Program-made: the position numbers and the translations under genes
The notes under the pieces: model-generated
What the model saw: only the letters and a program-made list of their open reading frames with translations
Told to the model about the DNA's origin: nothing
Databases searched by the model: none
DNA from: Chlorobium sp.
GTDB lineage: Bacteria; Bacteroidota; Chlorobiia; Chlorobiales; Chlorobiaceae
Reading direction: 5' to 3'
DNA: 50,644 nucleotides
NCBI GenBank assembly: GCA_028277485.1
Contig: JANQGE010000118.1
Coordinates: forward strand, 1-50,644
In this document: in pieces, positions 8,256 through 15,539 of the stretch
How the letters are laid out: every line of letters starts with the position of its first letter
Position numbering within the stretch: position 1 is the first letter of the stretch

Positions 8256-9335
8256 ATGTCTATCCTGTTTTCCCCGGCCAATCTCGGGCCTCTGAAACTC
8301 CAGAACCATCTGGCCATGGCGCCGATGACGCGCAGCCGTGCAACCGGCAACATTCCAAACGCGCTTATGGTCGAGTACTACAAACAGCGGGGTACTGCCG
8401 GGCTCATTATCACCGAGGGCACCTCCCCCTCGCCGAACGGTCTGGGGTACCCGCGCATACCCGGAATATTCTCCTGTGCCCAGACGGAAGGATGGAAAGC
8501 CATTACCGGAGCTGTGCACAGGAAAGGCGCAAAGATGTTCCTGCAGATCATGCACTGCGGGCGGATAGCCCATCCGCTGAACATGCCGGAAGGGGCCCGC
8601 ATCATTGCACCTTCGGCAGTTGCGGCTTCCGGCGAGATGTACACGGACAATGACGGCATGAAACCCTATCCCGTGCCGGAGGCGATGAGCGAAGAGGATA
8701 TCAAGATCACCGTTGAAGAATATGCCCAGGCTGCCAGGAGCGCCTTTACAGCAGGGTGCGACGGTATCGAGCTGCACGGTGCGAACGGTTACCTGATCGA
8801 ACAGTTTATCCGGTCGAATACCAATCTCCGTACCGACGGTTACGGCGGTGCGATAGAGAATCGGGCGCGTTTCATGCTAGAAGTGGTTGATGCGGTAAGT
8901 GACGCCATCGGCCGGGAAAGGGTCGGCATCCGGCTGTCACCGTTCGGCGTATTCAACGACATGCCCCTGTACGATACGATGGAGGAGGAGTACGGCTATC
9001 TTGCCCGACAGCTCAACGCTGCCAGACCTGCCTACATTCACCTTGTCGATCACTCGTCAATGGGGGCGCCGACCGTTCCGGATTCCATCAAGGAGACATT
9101 CCGCAGAGAGTTCGATGGTACGTTGCTTCTTTCCGGCGGCTACAACTCCGACCGTGCCGAAAGCGACCTCGCCGCGGGCAAGTGCGACTTGATCGCCGTT
9201 GGGCGGCCATTTCTTGCCAATCCCGACCTCGTGGAACGATGGAAAACCGGTGCCGCTCTTAACGAGCCCGATAAGGATACCTTCTACTCGCCGGGCCCGA
9301 AGGGGTATATTGACTATCCGGCGCTGGAGGGGTAA
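8256..9335 (+). CDS. Old Yellow Enzyme family NADH:flavin oxidoreductase / alkene reductase
   Basis: FMN-dependent TIM-barrel enzyme that reduces activated C=C bonds of electrophilic compounds using NAD(P)H; the physiological substrate is unknown. The 359-aa sequence shows the family pattern: N-terminal MAPMTRSRATGNIPN, GLIITEGTSPSPNG, the substrate-side GIELHGANGYLIEQF followed by RTDGYGG and ENRARF, and the FMN-phosphate site GGY...VGRPFLANPDLVERW. This is closest to the NemA/xenobiotic-reductase type. Ribosome site GAGGAG at 8239-8244. It has no same-strand partner downstream. Confidence 0.95.
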   Translation: MSILFSPANLGPLKLQNHLAMAPMTRSRATGNIPNALMVEYYKQRGTAGLIITEGTSPSPNGLGYPRIPGIFSCAQTEGWKAITGAVHRKGAKMFLQIMHCGRIAHPLNMPEGARIIAPSAVAASGEMYTDNDGMKPYPVPEAMSEEDIKITVEEYAQAARSAFTAGCDGIELHGANGYLIEQFIRSNTNLRTDGYGGAIENRARFMLEVVDAVSDAIGRERVGIRLSPFGVFNDMPLYDTMEEEYGYLARQLNAARPAYIHLVDHSSMGAPTVPDSIKETFRREFDGTLLLSGGYNSDRAESDLAAGKCDLIAVGRPFLANPDLVERWKTGAALNEPDKDTFYSPGPKGYIDYPALEG

Positions 9336-9433
9336 GGCAAATGGGTTTAGTGCGTCTGATGACTTTGCTTGTCTTTTGGAATCGGACTCGTTCAGGTTTA
9401 TTTTGTGATAAATAACATTGAACGAAGAAGGTT

Positions 9434-9640
9434 TTGCAGAGTTTATTGTTACCAGAAATTCAGAAGCTGGTTGCCCGAAATGAAGTGGTTATTTCCAGCC
9501 ATGGTTATGATGAACTTGCAGAAGACAATATTTTGGTCAAAGATGTTTTAAAGTCATTGGATAACGCTGTTGTTGTTGAAGATTATCCTGATTGCGTTAA
9601 AGGCCCATGTACTTTTGGTATTGCAAAAAGTCAGGAATAA
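9434..9640 (+). pseudogene. DUF4258-like protein, 3' end cut by a MITE-like element
   Basis: 68-residue reading frame from a TTG at 9434. It contains VISSHGYDELAEDNI and a VVEDYPD segment followed by GPCTFG, the usual core of DUF4258 proteins (often toxin-like partners in small operons). Family members normally continue with a strand-rich end containing LHVV-type residues. Here the frame stops (TAA 9638-9640) right at the left edge of the mobile repeat at 9642, so the end appears lost. Fragment of a two-gene cassette with the DUF2442 stub on the other side. Confidence 0.6.
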
Positions 9641-9641
9641 T

Positions 9642-9783
9642 GGGCACCTCTATTTATTTATTTCACGATTCAATTGCATCGTTGAGCGGTGCTCGAAATC
9701 CTCATGTACTATGTGTACACTCCGGTTTCTGCGCTCCGTTCGCCTCGTACTCATGTCGCTCACGACAATTTATAAAGGTGCCC
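9642..9783 (+). repeat. MITE-like element, full copy (142 bp)
   Basis: Begins GGGCACCTCTATTTATTTATTTCACG and ends CACGACAATTTATAAAGGTGCCC. It combines the second-type left block (GATTCAATTGCATCGTTGAGCGG), the long middle block (CTCGAAATCCTCATGTACTATG) and the first-type right block (CGCCTCGTACTCATGTCGCTC). It sits between a DUF4258 fragment and a DUF2442 fragment. No matching 4-bp flanks (TAAT versus AAGA). Confidence 0.9.
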
Positions 9784-9787
9784 AAGA

Positions 9788-9865
9788 GTGAGAGCTGTTA
9801 CTTCGTTAGCGGACTATAAGCTACTTCTTGAATTTACAAGTGGTGAACAGGGACTTTACGGTTAA
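9788..9865 (+). pseudogene. DUF2442-like N-terminal stub
   Basis: From GTG 9788 the frame reads VRAVTSLADYKLLLEFTSGE then QGLYG and stops at 9863-9865. The start VxAVxxLxDYKLLLxFxSGE is the characteristic opening of DUF2442 proteins, which are normally about 80-90 aa and paired with DUF4258/DUF4160 genes. Only about 25 codons remain. It begins 4 bp after the mobile repeat, so the repeat lies inside the former two-gene cassette. Confidence 0.6.
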
Positions 9866-9870
9866 GCAAC

Positions 9871-10776
9871 ATGGCGATACCTGATTTCCAGAGCATCATG
9901 CTCCCCCTCCTGGATTTTTGTGCTGATGGTCAAGAGCATACCAATCGTGAAGCGATCGATACTTTATCTGAACATTTTGGGTTGACCAAGGAAGAGCAAA
10001 AGCAACTCTTACCGAGTGGACGGCAACGCGTTTTTGATAACCGTGTTGCCTGGGCTCGTGCCCACATGAAAATGGCTCGTCTTTTGGAGAACACGCGGCA
10101 TGGTGTGTTCCGCATTGCCGACCGAGGTATAGAAGTGCTCTCTCAGTCACCATTAGAGGTCAACCTGCATTTTCTTCGGCAGTTTCCTGAATACATTGAA
10201 GCAAGAAGCAGGCACAAGACCAGTCGAGACAAGGAGGAATCAGAGGAGCAGGAAGCCAAAACTCCTGAAGAACAACTTGAGCAAGCATATGAGACTTTGC
10301 GCGAGAACTTGGCAAGTGATCTTCTTGCTCAGTTGAAGTCTTCGTCACCGGCCTTTTTTGAGAGAGTGGTTGTCGAGGTACTTGTCAAGATGGGATATGG
10401 CGGTTCCCGAAAAGATGCCGGGCAAGCAATCGGGCGGAGTGGAGATGAAGGAATTGATGGTATTATCAAGGAAGATCGACTCGGTCTCGATATTATTTAT
10501 ATCCAAGCCAAAAAATGGGAGAATACTGTTTCTCGCCCTGAAATTCAGAAATTTGCCGGTGCATTGCAGGGGAAAAGGGCTCGTAAAGGAATTTTTATAA
10601 CTACTTCTGAATTTTCTGACGGAGCCAAGGGGTACGTGGACGCAATAGATAGTAAAATTATACTCATTGATGGGGAGCAGTTTGCAAAACTCATGCTGGA
10701 TTTCAATGTGGGTGTGTCTACCGAAGCGGTATATGAACTCAAGAAACTCGATTCAGACTATTTTACCGGCAATTGA
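9871..10776 (+). CDS. mrr: Mrr-type restriction endonuclease
   Basis: Type IV restriction enzyme expected to cleave modified (methylated) DNA; acts without a cognate methylase. The 301-aa product matches E. coli Mrr in size. The N-terminal winged-helix Mrr_N domain (about 1-95, with TNREAIDTLSEHFGL) is followed by an acidic linker (112-140) and the PD-(D/E)xK-like nuclease domain. In the latter, GRSGDEGIDGII (D196) and YIQAKKW (Q212, K214) form the catalytic D...QxK site. It stands alone between the repeat-cut DUF genes and a toxin-antitoxin remnant, which suggests an acquired defence island. Confidence 0.93.
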   Translation: MAIPDFQSIMLPLLDFCADGQEHTNREAIDTLSEHFGLTKEEQKQLLPSGRQRVFDNRVAWARAHMKMARLLENTRHGVFRIADRGIEVLSQSPLEVNLHFLRQFPEYIEARSRHKTSRDKEESEEQEAKTPEEQLEQAYETLRENLASDLLAQLKSSSPAFFERVVVEVLVKMGYGGSRKDAGQAIGRSGDEGIDGIIKEDRLGLDIIYIQAKKWENTVSRPEIQKFAGALQGKRARKGIFITTSEFSDGAKGYVDAIDSKIILIDGEQFAKLMLDFNVGVSTEAVYELKKLDSDYFTGN

Positions 10777-10945
10777 AGATCAGGGATTCGAAGAAGACAG
10801 GTACAGCAAGTGGTAGCTGCATAAAAGAGGACGGCGTCCGATAAAGATACGGGGCCGGATACGCACCTCCCGGGATTTGCTGAGGAGTGCAAGTGGCAAT
10901 CCGCGCTGTTGAAAAATGGACCAGCGGGAGAAGAAAACTTTGAAG

Positions 10946-10978
10946 TTAATAGGGTATAAAGGTGTCGCAGATAATCAT
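10946..10978 (-). pseudogene. Remnant of PIN-like toxin gene (10 codons)
   Basis: An ATG at 10978 overlaps the antitoxin stop (ATGA), the usual toxin-antitoxin coupling. It reads MIICDTFIPY and then hits TAA at 10946. MIxCDT is the standard opening of PIN-domain toxins (first catalytic Asp at position 5). No convincing PIN continuation is found in any frame down to the mrr stop, so the toxin has been lost by deletion or decay. The 10777-10945 gap otherwise shows nothing recognisable. Confidence 0.5.
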
Positions 10979-11214
10979 GGACGGCCTGTTTCTCTGGCTT
11001 TTTTGAGGATGTCCTGTGTGAGTTCGGGAATTTGCACTGTTTCATGCAGATTTTCTATGCGTTGCAGGAGCTTGTCGGCTTCTTTTTTCTGCTTCAGCGA
11101 TCTTTCCAGCCGGAAAATGATTTCACCATTGATACTTCTGTAGTTGGCAGATGCATTTTTTTTAATGAGCTCATACAGGTCGTCAGGGAGATTTTTGATC
11201 GTGACGGTCGCCAT
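10975..11214 (-). CDS. Ribbon-helix-helix antitoxin (Arc/FitA-like)
   Basis: 79-aa DNA-binding protein. The opening MATVTIKNLPDDLYELIKKN plus RSINGEIIFRLERSL is the FitA/Arc-type ribbon-helix-helix, where residues 2-7 form the beta strand that enters the DNA major groove. The C-terminal half (ENLHETVQIPEL...KKARETGRP) is a toxin-binding type tail. Its own stop codon overlaps the start of a ten-codon toxin stub, so it is now an orphan antitoxin. A good sigma-70 promoter and an overlapping small palindrome lie just upstream and fit autoregulation (inference). Confidence 0.85.
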   Translation of the reverse strand: MATVTIKNLPDDLYELIKKNASANYRSINGEIIFRLERSLKQKKEADKLLQRIENLHETVQIPELTQDILKKARETGRP

Positions 11215-11252
11215 GTTTAATCTTTTTTTAGTATAAAGGTGATTTTATGATG

Positions 11253-11267
11253 ATTCCATAAAGGAAT
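11253..11267. promoter_or_regulatory. Candidate antitoxin operator (ATTCC-N5-GGAAT)
   Basis: ATTCCATAAAGGAAT is a perfect 5-bp inverted repeat with a 5-bp spacer. It overlaps the start-site side of the -10 box of the antitoxin promoter. Ribbon-helix-helix antitoxins normally bind such short palindromes and repress their own operon. The assignment is by position only. Confidence 0.4.
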
Positions 11268-11293
11268 ATATATGGTTTCATATTGGTTGTCAA
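11265..11293 (-). promoter_or_regulatory. Sigma-70-like promoter of the antitoxin gene
   Basis: On the minus strand, TTGACA (11293-11288) is followed by a 17-bp spacer and TATATT (11270-11265). This is a near-consensus promoter about 45-50 bp upstream of the antitoxin ATG at 11214. Confidence 0.6.
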
Positions 11294-11302
11294 GTTTGGA
11301 CG

Positions 11303-12721
11303 TTACCCCTCTACTTTGCGCTTATAATACCCCCGGTCAATCTTCTCGGTCCCCGGCAAGAGACACCATTCCTTGATGCGGGTTATGGCGACGGGGGTTT
11401 TGAGCTTGCCGATTTTGTGCGACAGGCTGTCGATGATTTCCTTGTCTTCGGGTGCGTTTTCAGATGTTTCGATGAATGCTGCCGGTCTGAATCCATATTC
11501 CTTGTCCGTTGCAGGAATGACAATACTTTTTTCGATGCCTTCGAGAGCGTTCAGTGCTCTTTCAATTTCCTCGGGATGGATGTTTTCCCCACCTGAAATA
11601 AACATGTTGTCCGTTCTGCCGGTGACCTGCAGCTCTCCTTCAGGCGACAGCGTTCCGGTGTCGCCGGTATGGAACCAGCCGGAACTGTCAGTCTCAAGAA
11701 CCGGACCGTTTTCCGAGAGATAGCCCTGGAAAAGGCAGGGGCCTTTGACAAGAATTTCATCTCCAGGGCCTATGGAGAGCTCGCGGTAAGGCAGTACCTT
11801 GCCTGCGGTGATGGTGCCGGCCGGGCTGGGGGTGGTGGTTATCTGCGAACTCATTTCGGTCGATCCGTAGCTCAGGTAGACCGGAAGTTGTAATGCCGAG
11901 GTCTCGTTAAGCAAGGCGGGCTCCACGGTGCTTCCGCCAAGCAGAATGGCTTTGAGGCGTTTGAGCCGATCGTGGCTGTCCGGATCTTCGAGCAGCCGGT
12001 AAAGCTGGGTAGGCACGAGAGAAAGGTGGGTGATAGAATGTCTTTTGACAGACTCGCTGATGTTTTCATTTCCTGAGGGAACTACAACAGCGCCTCCTCC
12101 CAGCAGTGAGCGGAACAGTATGGCGTACCCGCCTATGTGGAAAAGCGGAAGGGAGAGCAGCCATCGGTCGCCGGGGGCAAAGGGGATGTTCTCATTCGAG
12201 CCGAGGGCGCTGTAATAATGGTTGCCCAACGAGTGCAGGGCGGCTTTGGGGTTACCTGAACTTGATGAAGTGTGGATGATTGTGGTGAGAGGGTTCTGTT
12301 GTTGAGTTGTTGAGCTGTTGAGCTGTCGGGTATTTCTGTTTTGTTGCGCGGTGTGTCCGGTGATTTCCTCCGGCGTCAGTTTCCCGGGAAAGGAAAGTCT
12401 TTCGGTCAGGTTTTCGGTACCGATAAGCACCGTGGGGTTCAGGGGGGGCAAAAGAGCTTGCAGTCTATGTGTGGGAAACCGATAGTTCAAGGGGGCGCTG
12501 ACAACACCGAATCTGAGCAGTGCAAGCAACAGCAAAACCATATCCGGGCTGTTGGGCATGCAGAAAGCTACGGTATCTCCCCCACTGATTTCTTTTTGGA
12601 TCAGTGCACCGGCTATTCGTGCGGTTGTTGTTTCGAGGTTCCGGAAAGACAGGCTCTGCTTTTCGGTAACAAGCGCAGGATTGCCGGTGTACTGTTGCGC
12701 CGCGGTCGCTACAATATCCAT
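11303..12721 (-). CDS. menE: 2-succinylbenzoate--CoA ligase (MenE)
   Basis: Acyl-CoA synthetase of menaquinone synthesis: activates o-succinylbenzoate with ATP and CoA. The 472-aa protein belongs to the ANL superfamily, with the P-loop IIHTSSSSGNPKAALHS, the YGSTEMSSQ adenylate motif, and TGDTG plus TGRTDNMFISGGENIHPEEIE near the hinge. The C-terminal lysine segment (KTPVAITRIKEW) is followed by KIDR. It is the last gene of the operon and overlaps menC by 13 bp. Confidence 0.95.
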   Translation of the reverse strand: MDIVATAAQQYTGNPALVTEKQSLSFRNLETTTARIAGALIQKEISGGDTVAFCMPNSPDMVLLLLALLRFGVVSAPLNYRFPTHRLQALLPPLNPTVLIGTENLTERLSFPGKLTPEEITGHTAQQNRNTRQLNSSTTQQQNPLTTIIHTSSSSGNPKAALHSLGNHYYSALGSNENIPFAPGDRWLLSLPLFHIGGYAILFRSLLGGGAVVVPSGNENISESVKRHSITHLSLVPTQLYRLLEDPDSHDRLKRLKAILLGGSTVEPALLNETSALQLPVYLSYGSTEMSSQITTTPSPAGTITAGKVLPYRELSIGPGDEILVKGPCLFQGYLSENGPVLETDSSGWFHTGDTGTLSPEGELQVTGRTDNMFISGGENIHPEEIERALNALEGIEKSIVIPATDKEYGFRPAAFIETSENAPEDKEIIDSLSHKIGKLKTPVAITRIKEWCLLPGTEKIDRGYYKRKVEG

Positions 12722-13806
12722 TCTTCAATGAGGTTGAGCCTCGATAGGTCCGGCAGGAGGCTGTTTCGATAAACGTTCTCAGGAAGAAGGTGCCCCGCTT
12801 CTGCACGCAGGGGTTCGGGAAGAATGTCCCGGCTGAGCAGGCGGAAGGTATCGAGGCCGCACGCCGCCGGTTTCCCAGAGGCGACCGATGCGAGGCGGGC
12901 GTAAAAGCCGAGACTGATGCCGGATTCGAAGGCAGCGCTTATGACAGCGGTGATTCCTTCGGCTTCCGCCTGGAGCGCGAGCTTCAGCGTGGTCGAAAGA
13001 CTGCCGAGCCGCGAGGGCTTCAGTACGATGCCCCCGAAGCAGTTGTGCGGGATTTCGTTCCATGTGTCGGGGCTCATCCAGAGTGATTCGTCGAGCGCCG
13101 TACGAATGCCTGTCCGGCTGAAAAATTCCGGAATCAGGGAGGGATCGGCCAGAGGCTCCTCGATGTATTCGATGTTGTCGGCGGGAATCCGGCTGAAAAA
13201 GATGCAGGCATCTTCCAGCCCGAATGACCTGTTGCTGTCAAGGCGCAGGGATATCTTCTTGCCGAAGGAGGATCGCAGCCTAAGAACCTGTTCGATGGCG
13301 GGGCCGGGGTCGGCGGCCTGTACCTTCAGCTTGAAGGTGCGGTACCCCTGCCGGAAATAATCGTCCGCCATGGACATGACGGTTGCCGGATCACCGAAAA
13401 GCAGTGCGTTCAGCGGAAGCTTTCCGGCAGGGGTTGGTGCTCCGGGAAACGACGGAAAGCTTCCGCTGAACGTTGCCTGCAAGTTCAAAAGGGCCATTTC
13501 AATCCCGGTCTGAACAGAAGGGAAAAGGTGCGCAGGAAGCTGTTTTCCGGCATCAGCAAGCGAAAGAGTGCCGCAGGAAAGGTCAGCAGCGGGAAGCACT
13601 GCTGTACATTGCTCCTGAGCTTCCTGCAGTGTTTCCTCATGCAGCCCCTCAAGGGGGGCGATTTCCCCATAGCCGGTGTGCAGTCCGTCGCCGGATGTCA
13701 GGGCCAAAACAAGCCCGTCCCTTGTGCCGAGTCTGGTGCCGTGAACCGGCACCGGCCTGACAAAAGGGATGGAATAGCGGTATATGGAAGCGTAGCCGGG
13801 TTTCAA
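12709..13806 (-). CDS. menC: o-Succinylbenzoate synthase (MenC)
   Basis: Enolase-superfamily enzyme that dehydrates SHCHC to o-succinylbenzoate. The 365-aa sequence shows the barrel motifs: FKLKVQ (catalytic Lys pair), LRLDSNRSF (first metal Asp), YIEEPL (metal Glu), and ALDESLW (metal Asp) with GIVLKPSRLG carrying the second catalytic Lys. The N-terminal capping domain is intact. It overlaps menB by 4 bp (ATGA-type junction) and menE by 13 bp, so the three are co-translated. Confidence 0.95.
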   Translation of the reverse strand: MKPGYASIYRYSIPFVRPVPVHGTRLGTRDGLVLALTSGDGLHTGYGEIAPLEGLHEETLQEAQEQCTAVLPAADLSCGTLSLADAGKQLPAHLFPSVQTGIEMALLNLQATFSGSFPSFPGAPTPAGKLPLNALLFGDPATVMSMADDYFRQGYRTFKLKVQAADPGPAIEQVLRLRSSFGKKISLRLDSNRSFGLEDACIFFSRIPADNIEYIEEPLADPSLIPEFFSRTGIRTALDESLWMSPDTWNEIPHNCFGGIVLKPSRLGSLSTTLKLALQAEAEGITAVISAAFESGISLGFYARLASVASGKPAACGLDTFRLLSRDILPEPLRAEAGHLLPENVYRNSLLPDLSRLNLIEEWIL

Positions 13807-14624
13807 GGTCGTTTCGGGAATTTACCGAAATCGGGTTTGCGTTTTTCGACAAAAGCGTTCTTGCCTTCCTGGGCTTCTTCGCTCATGTAGTAAAGCAGGG
13901 TGGCGTTGCCTGAAAGCTCCTGAAGACCGGCCTGTCCGTCGCAATCTGCGTTCAATGCGGATTTGAGGCACCTGATCGCAAGCGGTGAATGCTGCAGTAT
14001 CTCACGGCACCACTGAACGGTTTCCTCTTCAAGCCTGTCAAGAGGGACGACAGTATTGACAAGCCCCATGTCGAGTGCTTGTTCGGCATTGTACTGACGG
14101 CAGAGGAACCAGAGCTCACGCGCTTTTTTCTGTCCGACGATACGGGCCATGTAACTTGCGCCCCATCCCCCGTCAAATGAACCCACTTTCGGCCCTGTCT
14201 GGCCGAAGATGGCGTTGTCCGCGGCTATGGTCAGGTCGCACAGCATGTGCAGTACATGGCCGCCGCCGATCGCGTATCCCGCAACCATGGCGATAACCGG
14301 TTTCGGGCAGGTGCGGATGTTGCGCTGGAAGTCGAGGACATTCAGCCGGTTGACTCCTTTTTCGTCCGCGTAGCCGGCGTCGCCCCGGATTTTCTGGTCG
14401 CCTCCGGAACAAAATGCCAGCGGGCCTTCTCCGGTGAGAATGATCACGCCGATCTTTTCGTCGTTTCTTGCATCGTCGAGGGCCTGGATCATTTCAACAA
14501 CCGTCTGCGGGCGAAACGCGTTTCGCCTTTCCGGACGGTTGATAGTGATTTTTGCGATGCCTTCGGCTTTATGGTAAAAAATATCGGTGAACTCACCAGC
14601 TTGTGTCCAATGTATAGTGCTCAT
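13803..14624 (-). CDS. menB: 1,4-Dihydroxy-2-naphthoyl-CoA synthase (MenB)
   Basis: Crotonase-fold enzyme closing the second ring of the naphthoquinone. The 273-aa sequence has NRPERRNAFRPQTVVEM, the SGGDQKIRGDAGY loop, the oxyanion segment GYAIGGGHVLHMLCDLTIA, and SFDGGWGASYMARIVG, all characteristic of MenB. Start ATG 14624. The start codon lies at the end of a 16-bp tandem duplication (14609-14640). The gap to menH (111 bp) contains a decayed mobile-repeat fragment, the only break in an otherwise overlapping operon. Confidence 0.96.
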   Translation of the reverse strand: MSTIHWTQAGEFTDIFYHKAEGIAKITINRPERRNAFRPQTVVEMIQALDDARNDEKIGVIILTGEGPLAFCSGGDQKIRGDAGYADEKGVNRLNVLDFQRNIRTCPKPVIAMVAGYAIGGGHVLHMLCDLTIAADNAIFGQTGPKVGSFDGGWGASYMARIVGQKKARELWFLCRQYNAEQALDMGLVNTVVPLDRLEEETVQWCREILQHSPLAIRCLKSALNADCDGQAGLQELSGNATLLYYMSEEAQEGKNAFVEKRKPDFGKFPKRP

Positions 14625-14640
14625 AATGTATAGTGCTCGT
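14609..14640. repeat. 16-bp tandem duplication at the menB start
   Basis: AATGTATAGTGCTCAT is followed directly by AATGTATAGTGCTCGT (15 of 16 identical). On the coding strand the downstream copy supplies the menB ATG and the upstream copy has ACG in its place. Sixteen is not a multiple of three, so the duplication does not extend the protein. Confidence 0.85.
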
Positions 14641-14682
14641 TTTGTTCGGTAATAATACGGTTTCCCTTGATACGGTTGTTTT

Positions 14683-14735
14683 AGGGAACCTCAATTTGCT
14701 GCTCGCCCTGTTTCGTTGGGCGGGTTGGGGGGTCT
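14683..14735 (+). repeat. MITE-like element, left-end fragment
   Basis: GGGAACCTCAATTTGCTGCTCGCCCTG followed by TTTCGTTGGGCGG matches the first-type left block of the family (GGGCACCTCTATAAATTTGTTGCGCGTCCTGATTACTTCGTTGG, given here as two parts). No right end is present. It lies inside the men operon between menH and menB. Confidence 0.65.
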
Positions 14736-15539
14736 TTATTGTTTACTTAAAAACTCAACCAGACGGTCGAGAAACAACTGCGTGTTTTCGATGTGCAATG
14801 TGTGGCCGCAACCGGGAAAGACGACCAACTCTGAATCAGGGCATAAGTTAACCATTTGACGGCCAATCTCAACGTATTTTATGTCTTTTTCGCCGACGAA
14901 AAAGCGTATCGGCAGCTTGTTGTTCCCGAGCTTGTTCCAGAGAGAGGGCTGCCGGCCGGTGCCCATCTGTCTGAGAGCGACGGCAAGAGCTTCGGGGTTG
15001 TTTTCCCGCCGTTTTTGCAGGATTTCGGGAAAAAAAGGATGGTTTTTAAGGGACTCGAAAAGTTTCAGCCGGTACCAGTCATCCAGAAACAGGTCAAAGT
15101 TTCCGGTTATGCTTTCTGCAAGCCTGTTATCTGACGCCCGGCGAAGGGTGCGCTCTTCGGCCGTTTTCAGACCGGGAGATGAGGAGACAATAACTGCGCT
15201 GCGGAAAAGGCCGGGATAGTACAGCACGAGGTAGAGCGCCAGCCGTCCTCCCATGGAATAGCCGACAAGATGGAGAGGGTCAGTGTGAATTTTCCCGGCG
15301 AGTTCCGCAATCTGACCGGCGATATCTTCAAAAGTTCGTGGTTTGTTGTCCAGAACCTTTGTGGCGCCGTGACCGGGGAGATCAGGCATGAAACAAGCAT
15401 AGTGGTTCCGCAGCATGTGTGCGCAACGCTGCCAGTCCTTTCCGGAACCCAGAAATCCATGCAGCAGCAGGATGCCAGGCATTGCAGAGTCACCGGTAGT
15501 ACTTAGATGGAAACGGTAAGCAAGAGTTTTCAGGTTCAT
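14736..15539 (-). CDS. menH: 2-Succinyl-6-hydroxy-2,4-cyclohexadiene-1-carboxylate synthase (MenH-like)
   Basis: Alpha/beta hydrolase that eliminates pyruvate from SEPHCHC in menaquinone synthesis. The 267-aa protein has the oxyanion region LLHGFLGSGKDWQ, the nucleophile elbow GYSMGGR with the catalytic serine, and a late GCGHTLHIENTQLF with the catalytic histidine. The family is broad, but the position between menD and menB supports the specific call. It overlaps menD by 4 bp. Its stop lies at the edge of a mobile-repeat relic. Confidence 0.9.
   Translation of the reverse strand: MNLKTLAYRFHLSTTGDSAMPGILLLHGFLGSGKDWQRCAHMLRNHYACFMPDLPGHGATKVLDNKPRTFEDIAGQIAELAGKIHTDPLHLVGYSMGGRLALYLVLYYPGLFRSAVIVSSSPGLKTAEERTLRRASDNRLAESITGNFDLFLDDWYRLKLFESLKNHPFFPEILQKRRENNPEALAVALRQMGTGRQPSLWNKLGNNKLPIRFFVGEKDIKYVEIGRQMVNLCPDSELVVFPGCGHTLHIENTQLFLDRLVEFLSKQ

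Noticed and set aside
12341..12772. 143-codon plus-strand frame over menE/menC
   Set aside because: It is antisense to two overlapping operon genes and has no domain or start signal.
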